The position numbers and the translations under genes are program-made. Below are positions 16,420 to 26,047 of a stretch of DNA of 64,000 nucleotides, piece after piece; positions within the stretch are counted from its first letter, which is position 1; the number at the start of each line of letters is the position of its first letter. Under the pieces are notes generated by a model. That model ran no database searches, had not been told where the DNA came from, and saw only the letters and a program-made list of their open reading frames with translations. The DNA comes from Paludisphaera rhizosphaerae (lineage in GTDB: Bacteria; Planctomycetota; Planctomycetia; Isosphaerales; Isosphaeraceae): contig NZ_JAALCR010000007.1 of assembly GCF_011065895.1 (NCBI RefSeq), positions 186,001 to 250,000 of the forward strand. Reading direction: 5' to 3'.

Positions 16420-19377
16420 ATGACCATGCCGCTCCACCTCCTCGCGGCGACGCTGATCGCCATCGCCCCGACGCCCGACTACAAGGACGGGGTCGCGCCC
16501 GTCCTCAAGAAGTACTGCGCCGGCTGCCATGACGCCGAGGAGCCCGAGGGCGACTTCTCGGTCGCCACCTACGCCGCGCTGCGAAAGGGAGGGAGCCGAG
16601 GGGCCGCGGTCGTCGCGGGCGATCCCAAGAAGAGCCTGATGATGCGGCTCATGACGGGGGGCGGCAAGCCGGTCATGCCCCCCAAGAACGAGCCCAAACC
16701 GTCGGCCGATGAGATCACCCTGATCGAGGCGTGGATCGCCGCCGGCGCGCAGGGGCCGGTCGGCGAGGAGCCTCCCCGTCTGGCATTGGCCGTCCCCAAG
16801 GTCCCCTCGCACGCGAAGGTCCGGCCGGTCGCCGCGCTCGACGTCTCGCGCGACGGCCGCCTGACCGCCGTGGCCCGCGACGCCGAGGTGACGCTCGTCG
16901 AGGGGACCGACGCATCGAAGGGCCGGACGATCGGCAAGCACCCGGGACAGGTCACCGCGGTCCACTTCACGGCGGACGGCCAGCGCCTGGTGACGGCCTC
17001 GGGAGTGGCCGGGCTGGGGGGCTTCGCGGCGATCTGGAACACGGCCGACGGCTCGCTCGTCCGCTCGTTCGAGGGCCACCACGACATCCTCTACGACGCC
17101 GAGCTTTCCCCTGACGGCCGCCGCCTGGCCACCTGCAGCTACGACAAGAACATCGAGATCCGCGACGCCGCGACCGGCGCCCTGCTCCACACGCTGGAGG
17201 GCCACACCGGGGCCGTCTACGACCTGGCGTTCAGCCCCGACGGCCGCTTCCTCGTCACGGCCAGCGCCGACGACACCTGCAAGGTCTGGCGCGTCGAGGA
17301 CGGCACGCGGATGGACACGCTTCCTCAACCCCTGAAGGCCGAATTCTGCTGCACCTTCACCCCGGACGGACGCTCGATCGTCGCCGGCGGCGGCGACGGC
17401 AACATCCGCGTCTGGCGGTTCGACTCGCGCGAGAAGCCCGGCCTCAACCCGATGACCTTCGCCAAGTTCGCCCACGAGGGGACCATCATCCACCTCACCT
17501 TCTCGCCTGACGGCGCCACCCTGGTCACCACGGCCGAGGACCGGACCGTCAAGGTCTGGCGGGCCTCCGACTACAGTGAGATCCACTCCTGGCCCGACCA
17601 GCCCGACGTCCCCTCCGCCCTCGCCTTCGCGAGCGCATCGCGGATCGACGTCGGCCGGATGGACGGCTCGCTGGCGACGTTCACGGTCCCGCGCAACGCC
17701 ACGGCCGACGCCGCCCCGGCGCAACCCGCGCCGGCCGTCCTCGCCGTTTCAGAGTCCGAGGAGTCCGTCCAGCAGGGCGAGGAACACGAGCCCAACAACC
17801 AGCCCGAGCAGGCGCTGGCGATCCGCATCCCCGCCCGTATCACGGGCAAGATCGCCGACGGCCCGGCTGCGGGGGGAGACGTCGACTACTACCGCTTCTC
17901 GGCGAAGGCCGGAGAGCAGTTCATCTTCGAGATCGACGCCGCCCGGTCCGCCCCGAAGCCGCCCCCCAAACCGGCCGCGAAACCAGCGGCGAAGGCCGCC
18001 GCAAAGGCCGAGACCAAAGCCGTCGCAAAGCCTGCCCCGAAGGCCGCCGCCAAGCCTGACGCCATGGCCATGGCCGAAGCCGAACCGGCCTCGAAGCTGG
18101 ACTCGTTCATCGAGGTGCTCAACGCCAAGGGAGAGCGAATCCCTCGCGTCGTCCTGCAGGCCGTTCGCGAGTCGTACTTCACCTTCCGCGGGAAGGACGG
18201 AAACCAGTTCAACGATTTCCGGATCTTCAACTGGGAAGAAATGTCGATCGACGAATATCTTTACGCGAACGGCGAGGTCGCCAAACTGTGGCTGGCCCCG
18301 CGCGGGGCGGATTCCGGCTTCCTCGTCTATCCCGGCCGTGCGGGCCGGTGGGGGTACTTCGACACGACCCCCCTGGCCCACGCCCTGAACGAGCCCTGTT
18401 ACATCGTTCAGCCGCATCCGCCGGGGACGAAGATCGCCCAGAACCGCCTGCCGGTCTTCACGATCCACTATGAGAACGACGACGACTCCCTCCGCGAGTT
18501 GGGCAAAGACTCCAAACTGACCTTCACCGCCCCGGCCGACGGCGAGTACCTGGTGAAGGTCCGCGACGTCCGCGGCCTCCAGGGGCCCGACCACGGTTAC
18601 ACCCTCATCGCCCGCCCGCGCCGGCCGGACTTCTCCGTGACGACCGCCGTGGTCGGCAAGACGCCCAAGATCCCCCCGGGAGGCGGCCGCGAGTTCCGCG
18701 TCTCCGCGCGTCGGATCGACGGCTACGACGGGCCGATCCGCGTCGACCTGGAGGGCCTGCCGCAAGGCTTCCACGCCTCCACCCCCGTTGTGATCGAGGC
18801 CGGTCAGGTCGATGCCGAGGGCGTGATCTTCGCCGACCCCGGCGCGACCGCTCCCGAGGAGGCTGAGGCCAAGCTCGGGAAATTCGTCGCGACGGCCCAG
18901 ATCGACGGCCGCTCCGTGACCCACGAGGCCGGCGCCCTGGGGGCGATCTCGATCGATGCGGAGTCGAAGCTGAAAGTCGCCATCGCCGTGGCGACGGATG
19001 GAGCGCAGCCCGTCGCGGCGACGGGCGACGGCCCGCTCGAATTCGTCGTCGAGGCCGGCAAGACGATCACGCTCAAGCTCGTCGTCGAGCGCAACGGCTT
19101 CGACGGCCCGATCCCGTTCGGCACCGAGGGCGCCGGGAGAAACCTCCCCTACGGCGCCTTCGTCGACAACCTGGGGCTCAACGGCCTGCTTGTCGTCGCC
19201 GGCCAGAACGAGCGGACCTTCTTCGTCACCGCCGGCCCGACTGTCGGCGAGCAGGTCCGGCCGCTCCACCTGACGACGGCCGCCGGCGGCGGTGCGTCGA
19301 GCCGACCCGTCCTTCTCCGCGTGGTCAAGCCCGCTCCGGGAAGCCCGCAGGTCGCGGGAACGGCCTCCACCCGCTGA
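16420..19377 (+). CDS. Planctomycete cytochrome c / WD40 / PPC-domain secreted protein
   Basis: The protein has 985 residues. After a signal peptide (1-16) comes a planctomycete-type cytochrome c domain with YCAGCHD (C33, C36, H37). WD40 repeats follow at about 130-430, with tags such as SPDGRRLATCSYDKNIEI and SPDGRFLVTASADDTCKVW. Then there are pre-peptidase C-terminal (PPC)-like beta domains (DVDYYRFSAKAGEQFIFEID). An Ala/Lys/Pro-rich insert of about 40 residues interrupts the first PPC domain. The likely role is in extracytoplasmic electron transfer or scaffolding next to DUF1501/DUF1549 partners. The start ATG 16420 is chosen from a nearby pair (16420, 16426). The next gene begins 11 bases downstream. 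Confidence 0.88.
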   Translation: MTMPLHLLAATLIAIAPTPDYKDGVAPVLKKYCAGCHDAEEPEGDFSVATYAALRKGGSRGAAVVAGDPKKSLMMRLMTGGGKPVMPPKNEPKPSADEITLIEAWIAAGAQGPVGEEPPRLALAVPKVPSHAKVRPVAALDVSRDGRLTAVARDAEVTLVEGTDASKGRTIGKHPGQVTAVHFTADGQRLVTASGVAGLGGFAAIWNTADGSLVRSFEGHHDILYDAELSPDGRRLATCSYDKNIEIRDAATGALLHTLEGHTGAVYDLAFSPDGRFLVTASADDTCKVWRVEDGTRMDTLPQPLKAEFCCTFTPDGRSIVAGGGDGNIRVWRFDSREKPGLNPMTFAKFAHEGTIIHLTFSPDGATLVTTAEDRTVKVWRASDYSEIHSWPDQPDVPSALAFASASRIDVGRMDGSLATFTVPRNATADAAPAQPAPAVLAVSESEESVQQGEEHEPNNQPEQALAIRIPARITGKIADGPAAGGDVDYYRFSAKAGEQFIFEIDAARSAPKPPPKPAAKPAAKAAAKAETKAVAKPAPKAAAKPDAMAMAEAEPASKLDSFIEVLNAKGERIPRVVLQAVRESYFTFRGKDGNQFNDFRIFNWEEMSIDEYLYANGEVAKLWLAPRGADSGFLVYPGRAGRWGYFDTTPLAHALNEPCYIVQPHPPGTKIAQNRLPVFTIHYENDDDSLRELGKDSKLTFTAPADGEYLVKVRDVRGLQGPDHGYTLIARPRRPDFSVTTAVVGKTPKIPPGGGREFRVSARRIDGYDGPIRVDLEGLPQGFHASTPVVIEAGQVDAEGVIFADPGATAPEEAEAKLGKFVATAQIDGRSVTHEAGALGAISIDAESKLKVAIAVATDGAQPVAATGDGPLEFVVEAGKTITLKLVVERNGFDGPIPFGTEGAGRNLPYGAFVDNLGLNGLLVVAGQNERTFFVTAGPTVGEQVRPLHLTTAAGGGASSRPVLLRVVKPAPGSPQVAGTASTR

Positions 19378-19387
19378 AAGGCGTCGC

Positions 19388-20677
19388 ATGAACCGTCGGA
19401 CCTGGCTGCAACTCAGCGCCTCGGCCGCGATCGCGCCGCGATTCGCGAACGCTGCGACGGCGCGATCGGCCGCCGAGGGCGTTGAACAGGCGCGTGGGGA
19501 GATCCGTCGGCGGTTCCTCGACCGCCACGGCGTCATGGTCGACTTCACGGGCCTGGACGGCTCCGTCGACCTCCCCACGCCCGACGAGTGCCGCGCCGGC
19601 AAGCCGAACGCCCTGGGCTGGTTCCAGCCGATCGAGAACGGCTCGATGTTCAACGGCCTGTACATGGACGCCGCCGTCAACGCCTGGCGACGCTCGCGGA
19701 CCGAGGCCGACGCCGCCGAGGCCCGGCGTCTGATGGAGGGCCTGCTCCTCCTCAACAGCGTCAGCGACCAAGCCCCCGGCTTCGTGGCGCGGGGCGTCTC
19801 GACCGACGGCCGCTCGCACTTCCCCATGGGCTCGAACGACCAGACGGGGCCGTGGTTTTACGGGCTCTGGCGCTACTGGCGCGACGGGCCGGCGACCGAC
19901 GAGGAGCGGCGGCGGATCGTCTCCCATTTCCTCGCCACGGCCGAGGCCGTCATCCGGCTCGGCTGGAAGATGCCCGCCGAACCTCCCTACCCGACGCGCG
20001 GGACGTTCGCCGGCTTCGGCTTCGACGACGCCCCCCGCCCGCTCTTCGTCCTCCGCGCCCTCCACGCGATGACCGGCGACGCGGCCTGGGAACGTCGCTG
20101 CCGGGAGATGCTCGACGAGCGCGGGCCCGAGGGCCGCACCCGGCGCGAGGTCTGCGAGCGGGGCATGGTCTACACCTACGCGCCGACCCACGCCTGGACG
20201 TCGTGCGTCTCCGTCGCCGCGCTCCGGGGCCTGTGGGAGATGGAGGACGACCCAGCCGCCAGGGCCGCCTTCGCCCGCGGCCTGGCCGCCAGCGCCCGGC
20301 TGGCCGCCGGAGGTCTCCCCGTCTATGCCAGGTTCGACCCCGCCGACCGCTCGCCGTTCACCACCGACTGGCGACAGTCGATGATGCCCCTGTGGAAGCC
20401 CCAGGCCGACGAGCGCGAGGCCCAGGCGTTGGCCCAGGCCCAGGTCCGCGAGTTCGAGAAGGCCTCTCCCCGGCGTCGGCTGGAGAACGCCTTCATCCGC
20501 GAACCCACCGCCGCGGCCTGGATCGTCTCACTCGCCCCCGACGCCGACCTCGTGCGGTCCCTCGCGACGGAGATCGCCCGCATCGCCGCGCACTACGACT
20601 ACTCAAAGCTTCATTACTGCACGTTTTTCTGGATCGTCGACGCCTGGCTTCGGACAGAGGTCCTGAAGGCGGAGTGA
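19388..20677 (+). CDS. Exported protein, probably all-helical barrel (function unknown)
   Basis: The protein has 429 residues. The N-terminus MNRRTWLQLSASAAIAP is a twin-arginine-like signal. The rest is mostly helical with conserved-looking aromatic and glycine motifs (GPWFYGLWRYWRDG, RGMVYTYAPTHAWTSC, LHYCTFFWIVDAWL), suggesting an (alpha/alpha) barrel like those of some carbohydrate-active enzymes. I do not recognise a named family. It follows the cytochrome-WD40 gene by 11 bases and likely shares its transcript. It ends 8 bases from the convergent TolC-like gene. Confidence 0.8.
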   Translation: MNRRTWLQLSASAAIAPRFANAATARSAAEGVEQARGEIRRRFLDRHGVMVDFTGLDGSVDLPTPDECRAGKPNALGWFQPIENGSMFNGLYMDAAVNAWRRSRTEADAAEARRLMEGLLLLNSVSDQAPGFVARGVSTDGRSHFPMGSNDQTGPWFYGLWRYWRDGPATDEERRRIVSHFLATAEAVIRLGWKMPAEPPYPTRGTFAGFGFDDAPRPLFVLRALHAMTGDAAWERRCREMLDERGPEGRTRREVCERGMVYTYAPTHAWTSCVSVAALRGLWEMEDDPAARAAFARGLAASARLAAGGLPVYARFDPADRSPFTTDWRQSMMPLWKPQADEREAQALAQAQVREFEKASPRRRLENAFIREPTAAAWIVSLAPDADLVRSLATEIARIAAHYDYSKLHYCTFFWIVDAWLRTEVLKAE

Positions 20678-20684
20678 CGCCGCC

Positions 20685-22538
20685 TCAGGGCTTCGCGCCG
20701 TAGGGCGAGTTGGATTCATAGGGGGGGCGCGACAGCGACGACGGCGGGCCGAAGAGACCGGGTTCGCCCGACGGTTGACCGCTGCGCGGGGGGATCGTCG
20801 GCGATGGAATCGACGGAGCCGGCTCGGTCGACGGCAGGGCGAAGCTCGGCGCGTTCGGCAGGTTCGGCAACGAACCGCCAGGACGAGCGCGGAACGGGGA
20901 CTCGCCCGACGGCGGCCCCGGCGTGCGGTCGGGACCGGCCTCAACGGGCGCGGCGGCCGGGAGTTGCTCGGCCGAAATTGGCAGCGGCCCGCCCACGGCG
21001 TACTCCAGCCGCGCCAGGGCCCGCTGGTACTGATAGAAGGCCGAGTTGAACGTCTGCTCGGACTTCGTCTCCGACGCCCGCGCCTCGACGACCTCGGCCG
21101 GCGTGGCGTCGCCCGCCTGGTAACGGCTGCCGACCAGTCGGTGGTTCTCCACCGCCTGGAGGTACACGGCGCGGGCGGCGTCGATCCGCGATCGGGCGTC
21201 CTCGAAGGATCGGAACGCCTCGTTGACCTCGAAGGCGATCAGGTCGCAGACCTGTTGCGCCTGGGCCTCCGCCCCGCGCAGGCCGGCCTCCGCCGAGCGG
21301 AGCTGGCCCCGCCGCTTGCCGCCGGCGTAAAGGTCCTGCGTCAGAAAGATGCCACCGGCGCCGACGTTCGCATTCTGCACGCCGGTTCCCGTGACGTTCG
21401 AGTAGCCGGCCTGAACCGACACGCTGGGGAGGAACTCAGCGCGGGCGAAATCGACCCCTTCCCGCGCAATGGCGATCCCTCGCAAAACCACGGGGATTTC
21501 CCGCCGGTTCGCCACCGAGATCTCCAGCGCCCCCTTCAACTCCAGGTCGAGTCGGGGGGCGTCGCGACGCTCAGCGACCCTCGTGGGGGCGTTGACGTTG
21601 ATCCCCATCGTCTGGTTCAGCGCGGCGACCGCCACCTCTTCCTCGCTCCTGGCGTCGGATTGGGCCTGGCGCACGCTGGCGAGATCGGCCTCCACGCGCA
21701 GGGCCTGTTCCCGGGTGATGGAGCCTCGCTGCAGGAGGTCGCCGGCCTCGCGACGGTAAGCCTCGGCGCGCTCGACGGCCCGGTCGGCGATCTTCCGGGC
21801 CGATTCGGCTTCCAGAACCTGGAAGTACGTCCGCGCCACCTGATAGGCGACGGTCTGGCAGGCGCGGTCGGCCTCCAGCCGGGCGACCTCGGTCTTGAAC
21901 CGGGCCTGGCGGTCCTTGGAGAGGAGCCGGCCGAACTGGAAGATGGTCCACTTCATCTGGACTTCGCTGACGTGGAAGTCCTGCGCTCCGGGACCAAACC
22001 CACGCACCGGCAGAACGGGAAATCGGCCGCGCGTGCCAACGAACCCCACGTCCGACGAGAACGCCTGGTAGCCGTAGTTCCCCTGAAAGGCCGGCTTGAA
22101 CGCGGCGTCGACGACTTCCAGATCGCCCATCGAGGCGTCGACGGCCGCCCGGGCGGCCCTCAGCACGGGGCTGTAGCGCATGGCCAGTTCGCGGGCTCGC
22201 TCCAGCGACAACTCCTCGGCCAGGGCTTCGGCTTCCGCCTCGCCTTCCCTGGGCTTCTCGCCGACGGCGGCCTCCTCGGGCCGGGAGCCGGCCGGCTTCG
22301 CGTCGGGCAAAGGCTCGCGAGAAGGCTCGGCCCGCGACTCCTGCTGCGCGCCGGAGGTTTTCACGACGCCGGCGTCGACCGTCGCGGCCCCCTTCGCGGC
22401 TTCGAGCCCCTCGCCGTTGATCCGGCGAACCAGGTCGGCCCGCTCGTACGTGGCGGGTTGATGGACGCAGCCGAGTTCGCCTGCCACGGCGCAGACGGAG
22501 GCAAGTCCCAAGACCTTCAATCGTCCATGAATTCGCAT
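20685..22538 (-). CDS. TolC-family outer membrane efflux protein
   Basis: The protein has 617 residues. The N-terminus is a signal with a possible lipidation cysteine (C24 in AGELGCVHQ, a weak lipobox). A Pro/Glu-rich linker leads into two outer-membrane-efflux repeats with long coiled-coil helices (for example RTYFQVLEAESARKIADRAVE and LIAFEVNEAFRSFEDARSRI). The C-terminal ~90 residues are Pro/Ser-rich. It would form the outer-membrane channel of a type I export or RND/MFS tripartite pump. No inner-membrane partner is adjacent; the nearest HlyD-like gene is at 47582. Confidence 0.88.
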   Translation of the reverse strand: MRIHGRLKVLGLASVCAVAGELGCVHQPATYERADLVRRINGEGLEAAKGAATVDAGVVKTSGAQQESRAEPSREPLPDAKPAGSRPEEAAVGEKPREGEAEAEALAEELSLERARELAMRYSPVLRAARAAVDASMGDLEVVDAAFKPAFQGNYGYQAFSSDVGFVGTRGRFPVLPVRGFGPGAQDFHVSEVQMKWTIFQFGRLLSKDRQARFKTEVARLEADRACQTVAYQVARTYFQVLEAESARKIADRAVERAEAYRREAGDLLQRGSITREQALRVEADLASVRQAQSDARSEEEVAVAALNQTMGINVNAPTRVAERRDAPRLDLELKGALEISVANRREIPVVLRGIAIAREGVDFARAEFLPSVSVQAGYSNVTGTGVQNANVGAGGIFLTQDLYAGGKRRGQLRSAEAGLRGAEAQAQQVCDLIAFEVNEAFRSFEDARSRIDAARAVYLQAVENHRLVGSRYQAGDATPAEVVEARASETKSEQTFNSAFYQYQRALARLEYAVGGPLPISAEQLPAAAPVEAGPDRTPGPPSGESPFRARPGGSLPNLPNAPSFALPSTEPAPSIPSPTIPPRSGQPSGEPGLFGPPSSLSRPPYESNSPYGAKP

Positions 22539-22750
22539 GCGACGAGTCGCCCCAGCGATCGTTTCAGCCGTGCATCCTTGCGCGGCGAGGGCCGAGGTGG
22601 AGACGTGGGCCCGCCCTGTTCTGCGTCAAATCGCCGCCGGGGTCAAGGTCGATCAATCCATCGCGGGGCTTGATCCATCGGTTACGATGAAGCCGGAACG
22701 GGACGGGGTCCCCACACTCCGAAGTCAACCCTCCGAGCATCCACAGCACC

Positions 22751-23989
22751 ATGACCACCCCCCGCCGACATGCCCCGATCGGGCTTGCCTTCTCCCTTCT
22801 CGTCCTGTCCACGGCCGCGGCTCCGCCGGAGGCGACCGTCTGGACGCCTGGCCCGCTGGAAGTGGCCGTGGCCTTGCCCCAGCCCGTCGATGCGTCGACG
22901 GCCGCCGCGCTGGCGGGGCGGACGATCGCGTATTACGAGGACGGCGAGGGGATGCCGGGTCCATCGGCCGAACCCCTCGGCGCGCTGAAGATCGCCGGTG
23001 TGAAGGTCGAGGACGGAGGCCGGCTGCTGGTGCTGGCGACCGACCCGCACCCTCGGCAGGCTCGCTACGTCCTGCCGCTCGACGGCCTGGCCGCGAAAAC
23101 GGTCTACGGCCTCAACGGCGTGGAGGCGTCGTGGTTCGAGGGCGCCGAGCCCGGCCCCGAGCCTTCGTGGAAAGGATGGCTGCCGGGACTCGACCCCCGC
23201 GCCTCGCGACGGGCCGCCGACCTCCGCAAGGTCGGCAGGCTCCGGCTGGACGCCATGGTGAAGCTCCCCGCCGCCGGCAAGGTCGAGGCGACGATCGAAT
23301 CCCCCGCGCCGGTCGTCGAGTGCTTCTTCGGCGACGGCGAGCCCGAGGGAGGGCCGAAGTCCCGCATGACCTTCACCATCGCCGACGCCTCGCAGCCGGT
23401 CTTCCTTTCGCTGACGATCCGGACCGGCCCCGACGCGACCCCCGGCCCGATCAAGCTCTCGTGGACGCCCAACGAGTCCGCCGCCCCGGCGAAGTTCCTG
23501 CTCCCCTGGGCCACCCCCGCTCCGACCGCCGCCGCCCCTGAGCCCCTGGAGATCCCCAACCTGGCCGGCGGCGACCCGTCGCGCGGCGAAGCGGCCTTTT
23601 TCAGCAAGGAAGCGCTCTGCTCGCAGTGCCACATCGCCGCCGGCAAGGGGAACAACGTCGGTCCCGACCTCACGAAGATCGGCCGCAAGGGAGCGGATTA
23701 CATCTTCCGCAGCATCGCCCTGCCGAATGAGACGGTCGCACCCGACTTCGTCTCGTACACGGTTTCGATGAAGGACGGCCGCGTCGCCTCGGGCGTCGTC
23801 CGCGCCCAGGGGCCGGACGAAATCCGGATCATCGACGCCGAAGCCAAGCCCACCATCATCCGCCGCGACGAGATCGAGGAGTTCCGCCCCGCCTCCACCT
23901 CCCTCATGCCCCCCGGTCTGGTCCCCGTGCTGGGCGAGGCCCGGCTCCGCGACATCGTCGCCTACCTCATGAAGACGGCCGCCGAATAA
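22751..23989 (+). CDS. Secreted c-type cytochrome with planctomycete heme-binding domain
   Basis: The protein has 412 residues. A signal peptide (1-24) precedes a beta-rich region that includes a PPC-like segment. The C-terminal cytochrome domain (about 275-412) has LCSQCHIAAG (C290, C293, H294), NVGPDLTKIGRKG, and NETVAPDFVSYTVSMKDGR, the signature of the 'putative heme-binding' domain common in Planctomycetes. It is probably periplasmic. It lies 87 bases before a DUF1501 gene on the same strand, repeating the cytochrome/DUF1501 pairing seen at 12223. Confidence 0.88.
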   Translation: MTTPRRHAPIGLAFSLLVLSTAAAPPEATVWTPGPLEVAVALPQPVDASTAAALAGRTIAYYEDGEGMPGPSAEPLGALKIAGVKVEDGGRLLVLATDPHPRQARYVLPLDGLAAKTVYGLNGVEASWFEGAEPGPEPSWKGWLPGLDPRASRRAADLRKVGRLRLDAMVKLPAAGKVEATIESPAPVVECFFGDGEPEGGPKSRMTFTIADASQPVFLSLTIRTGPDATPGPIKLSWTPNESAAPAKFLLPWATPAPTAAAPEPLEIPNLAGGDPSRGEAAFFSKEALCSQCHIAAGKGNNVGPDLTKIGRKGADYIFRSIALPNETVAPDFVSYTVSMKDGRVASGVVRAQGPDEIRIIDAEAKPTIIRRDEIEEFRPASTSLMPPGLVPVLGEARLRDIVAYLMKTAAE

Positions 23990-24076
23990 CCCGCGTTGAC
24001 ATTCATCGATCCCTCCGATTGCGCTGGCCTGCATCACGGCGGTTCGGGTAAGCTCACGACACGGAGGATCGTGCCG

Positions 24077-25459
24077 ATGAACGCGAATCACGCCCACGCG
24101 CGCGGGTTCGTCCGCCGCGAGGTCCTGCAGGTCGGCTTCTCGGGATTCCTGGGGATGAGCCTTCCCCAGGTCATGGCCGCGACGGCACCGTCTGAGCGGT
24201 CGCCGAAGGCCGCTGCGCCTCGGGCGAAGGCGATGATCCTGGCGTTCATGTCGGGCGGGCTCAGCCACATCGACTCGGTCGACATGAAGCCCGACGCCCC
24301 CGAGGGGATCCGCGGCGAGTTCCAGCCGATCGAGACCTCCGTCCCCGGCATTCGGTTCTGCGAGCACCTGCCGCTGCTGGCCCAGCGCGCGGGGGACCTC
24401 GCGGTGGTGCGATCGCTCTCGCACAAGTACACGAACCACCTGAACGCCACCCACGAGATCCTCACCGGGCACTCGCAGCCGGGTGCTTTCTTTGACAAGA
24501 TCGCCTCGCGCGACGACTACCCGTGCTATTCCTCGGGCCTGGACTACCTCCGCCCCCGGACCGACGGCGTCCCCACGGGGGTCATGCTGCCGACGTTCCT
24601 GATGGAAGGCCCCCTCACCTGGCCGGGCCAGCACGCGGGATTCCTGGGCCCCCGGCACGACCCCTGGCAGATCCGCCAGGACCCCAACAAACCGGGCTTC
24701 CGCGTCGAGAGCCTGGCGCTCCCCGTCGGCTTCAGCGTCGAGCGGCTGGAGCGTCGGCAGGCCCTGCTGGATCGCGTCAATGCTGAGATGCTCGCCCGCA
24801 CCGACGTCGGCCGCGATCCCATGAGCGACCAGCGAGCGCGGGCGATGTCGCTGCTCCTCTCCGGACGGGTTTCCGCGGCGTTCGACCTCGACCAGGAAGA
24901 CGCAATCACCCGCGACCGCTACGGCCGCCACATGTTCGGCCAGTCGCTCTTGCTGGCTCGCCGGTTGGTTGAGGCCGGCGTGCCGATCGTCCAGGTGAAC
25001 CTCGGCCGGGTGCAGCAGTGGGACACGCACTCGGCCAATTTCAAAAACCTCAAGAACAACCTCCTGCCTCCGACCGACCGGGGGATGTCCGCCCTGCTGG
25101 ACGACCTCAAGGCCCGCGGCCTGCTCGACCAGACGCTCGTCGTCCTGGCGGGCGAGTTCGGCCGGACGCCCCGGATCGGCGCCAGCACCGGCAACAACAA
25201 CACGCCGGACGGCCGCGACCACTGGTCGGCCGTCTTCTCGGCGGTCTTCGCCGGCGGCGGCGTGCAGGGGGGCCAGACCATCGGCGCCTCCGACCGCATC
25301 GGCGCCTATCCCGCCAGTCCCCCCTACTCTCCCGGCGACTTCGCCGCGACCATCTACCACGCCCTGGGCGTCGACCCTTCGTCCGAGATCCGCGACCGTC
25401 TCGGCCGCCCCCTCCGTCTCTGCGAGGGGAGTCCCATCGCTCCCCTCTTCGGAGCATGA
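24077..25459 (+). CDS. DUF1501 domain protein (second copy)
   Basis: The protein has 460 residues. The signal is twin-arginine-like (FVRREVLQVGFSGFLGM). Landmarks match the copy at 12223: FMSGGLSHIDSVDMKPDAP, ARRLVEAGVPIVQVNLG, LAGEFGRTPRIG, GRDHWSAVFSAVFAGGG, but the two are clearly divergent paralogues. Start ATG 24077 has GGAGG 9 bases upstream. The role is exported and unknown, presumably with the preceding heme-binding protein. Confidence 0.9.
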   Translation: MNANHAHARGFVRREVLQVGFSGFLGMSLPQVMAATAPSERSPKAAAPRAKAMILAFMSGGLSHIDSVDMKPDAPEGIRGEFQPIETSVPGIRFCEHLPLLAQRAGDLAVVRSLSHKYTNHLNATHEILTGHSQPGAFFDKIASRDDYPCYSSGLDYLRPRTDGVPTGVMLPTFLMEGPLTWPGQHAGFLGPRHDPWQIRQDPNKPGFRVESLALPVGFSVERLERRQALLDRVNAEMLARTDVGRDPMSDQRARAMSLLLSGRVSAAFDLDQEDAITRDRYGRHMFGQSLLLARRLVEAGVPIVQVNLGRVQQWDTHSANFKNLKNNLLPPTDRGMSALLDDLKARGLLDQTLVVLAGEFGRTPRIGASTGNNNTPDGRDHWSAVFSAVFAGGGVQGGQTIGASDRIGAYPASPPYSPGDFAATIYHALGVDPSSEIRDRLGRPLRLCEGSPIAPLFGA

Positions 25460-25519
25460 GCGTGAAGCGGCGGACGTGGTGATGATTCACGGGTTTGCGA
25501 ATGTCGAAATGAAACTCGA

Positions 25520-25549
25520 TTGACCGCGACCGCTCCGGACCACTATGAT
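25520..25549 (+). promoter_or_regulatory. Candidate sigma70-type promoter for the lipoprotein-DUF1559 cassette
   Basis: TTGACC (25520-25525) and TATGAT (25544-25549) are spaced by 18 bases. They lie about 200 bases upstream of the small lipoprotein gene at 25756, with no gene between. Confidence 0.5.
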
Positions 25550-25755
25550 CGTGTTCCGCGCTGGGATGACTCTCCCCCCGGCTCTGCCTGACGCCCCGGG
25601 ATTCCTTCCTCACCCACCCGCTGGCGACGAGGTTTGTCAATCCCCTGCATCGACCGGCGATTCATCACCAAATCACCGATCGATCTCAACATTCAAGGGA
25701 CCGGGGCTCGCGGCCGGCGTTCGGCCTGCGCTGTCACGGAAACGAAACGAGCCTC

Positions 25756-25956
25756 ATGAAACGCCTCCCGTTCCCCTCGCTGCGTCGCCGGCTTCCTCTG
25801 GTTTCGCTCGTCGTCGTCGGTCTCGCCTTCGGCTCCGGCTGCGGGGGGGACGACACCGTTCGAGGGGCCGGGTCGATCGACGTCCCCGTCGAGATGTTGA
25901 AATTCCAGCCCACGGTCAAGGGCTCGAAGGCATCCAAGGCCGCGCAGCATCCCTGA
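25756..25956 (+). CDS. Small lipoprotein (GAGSIDVP type) paired with DUF1559
   Basis: The protein has 66 residues: basic N-terminus, hydrophobic stretch (LPLVSLVVVGLAFGSG), then C29 as probable lipidation site, then DDTVRGAGSIDVPVEML. The motif TVRGAGSIDVPV recurs in the gene at 27180. The function is unknown. It sits 91 bases before a DUF1559 gene on the same strand; such pairs occur twice more in this window. Confidence 0.75.
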   Translation: MKRLPFPSLRRRLPLVSLVVVGLAFGSGCGGDDTVRGAGSIDVPVEMLKFQPTVKGSKASKAAQHP

Positions 25957-26047
25957 TCTTGTTTCACCCCACGTCCCAGACCGGCGCGCCGTCTCTCGAC
26001 GACGTTCCGCCGCCGGCGAGTCTTCTCAACCCACTCAGGAACCGGAA

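Noticed and set aside
20685-22538. TolC-like gene as third part of the 45957-49108 efflux operon
   Set aside because: They are 25 kb apart and on separate transcripts. A functional link is possible but cannot be supported from the sequence.
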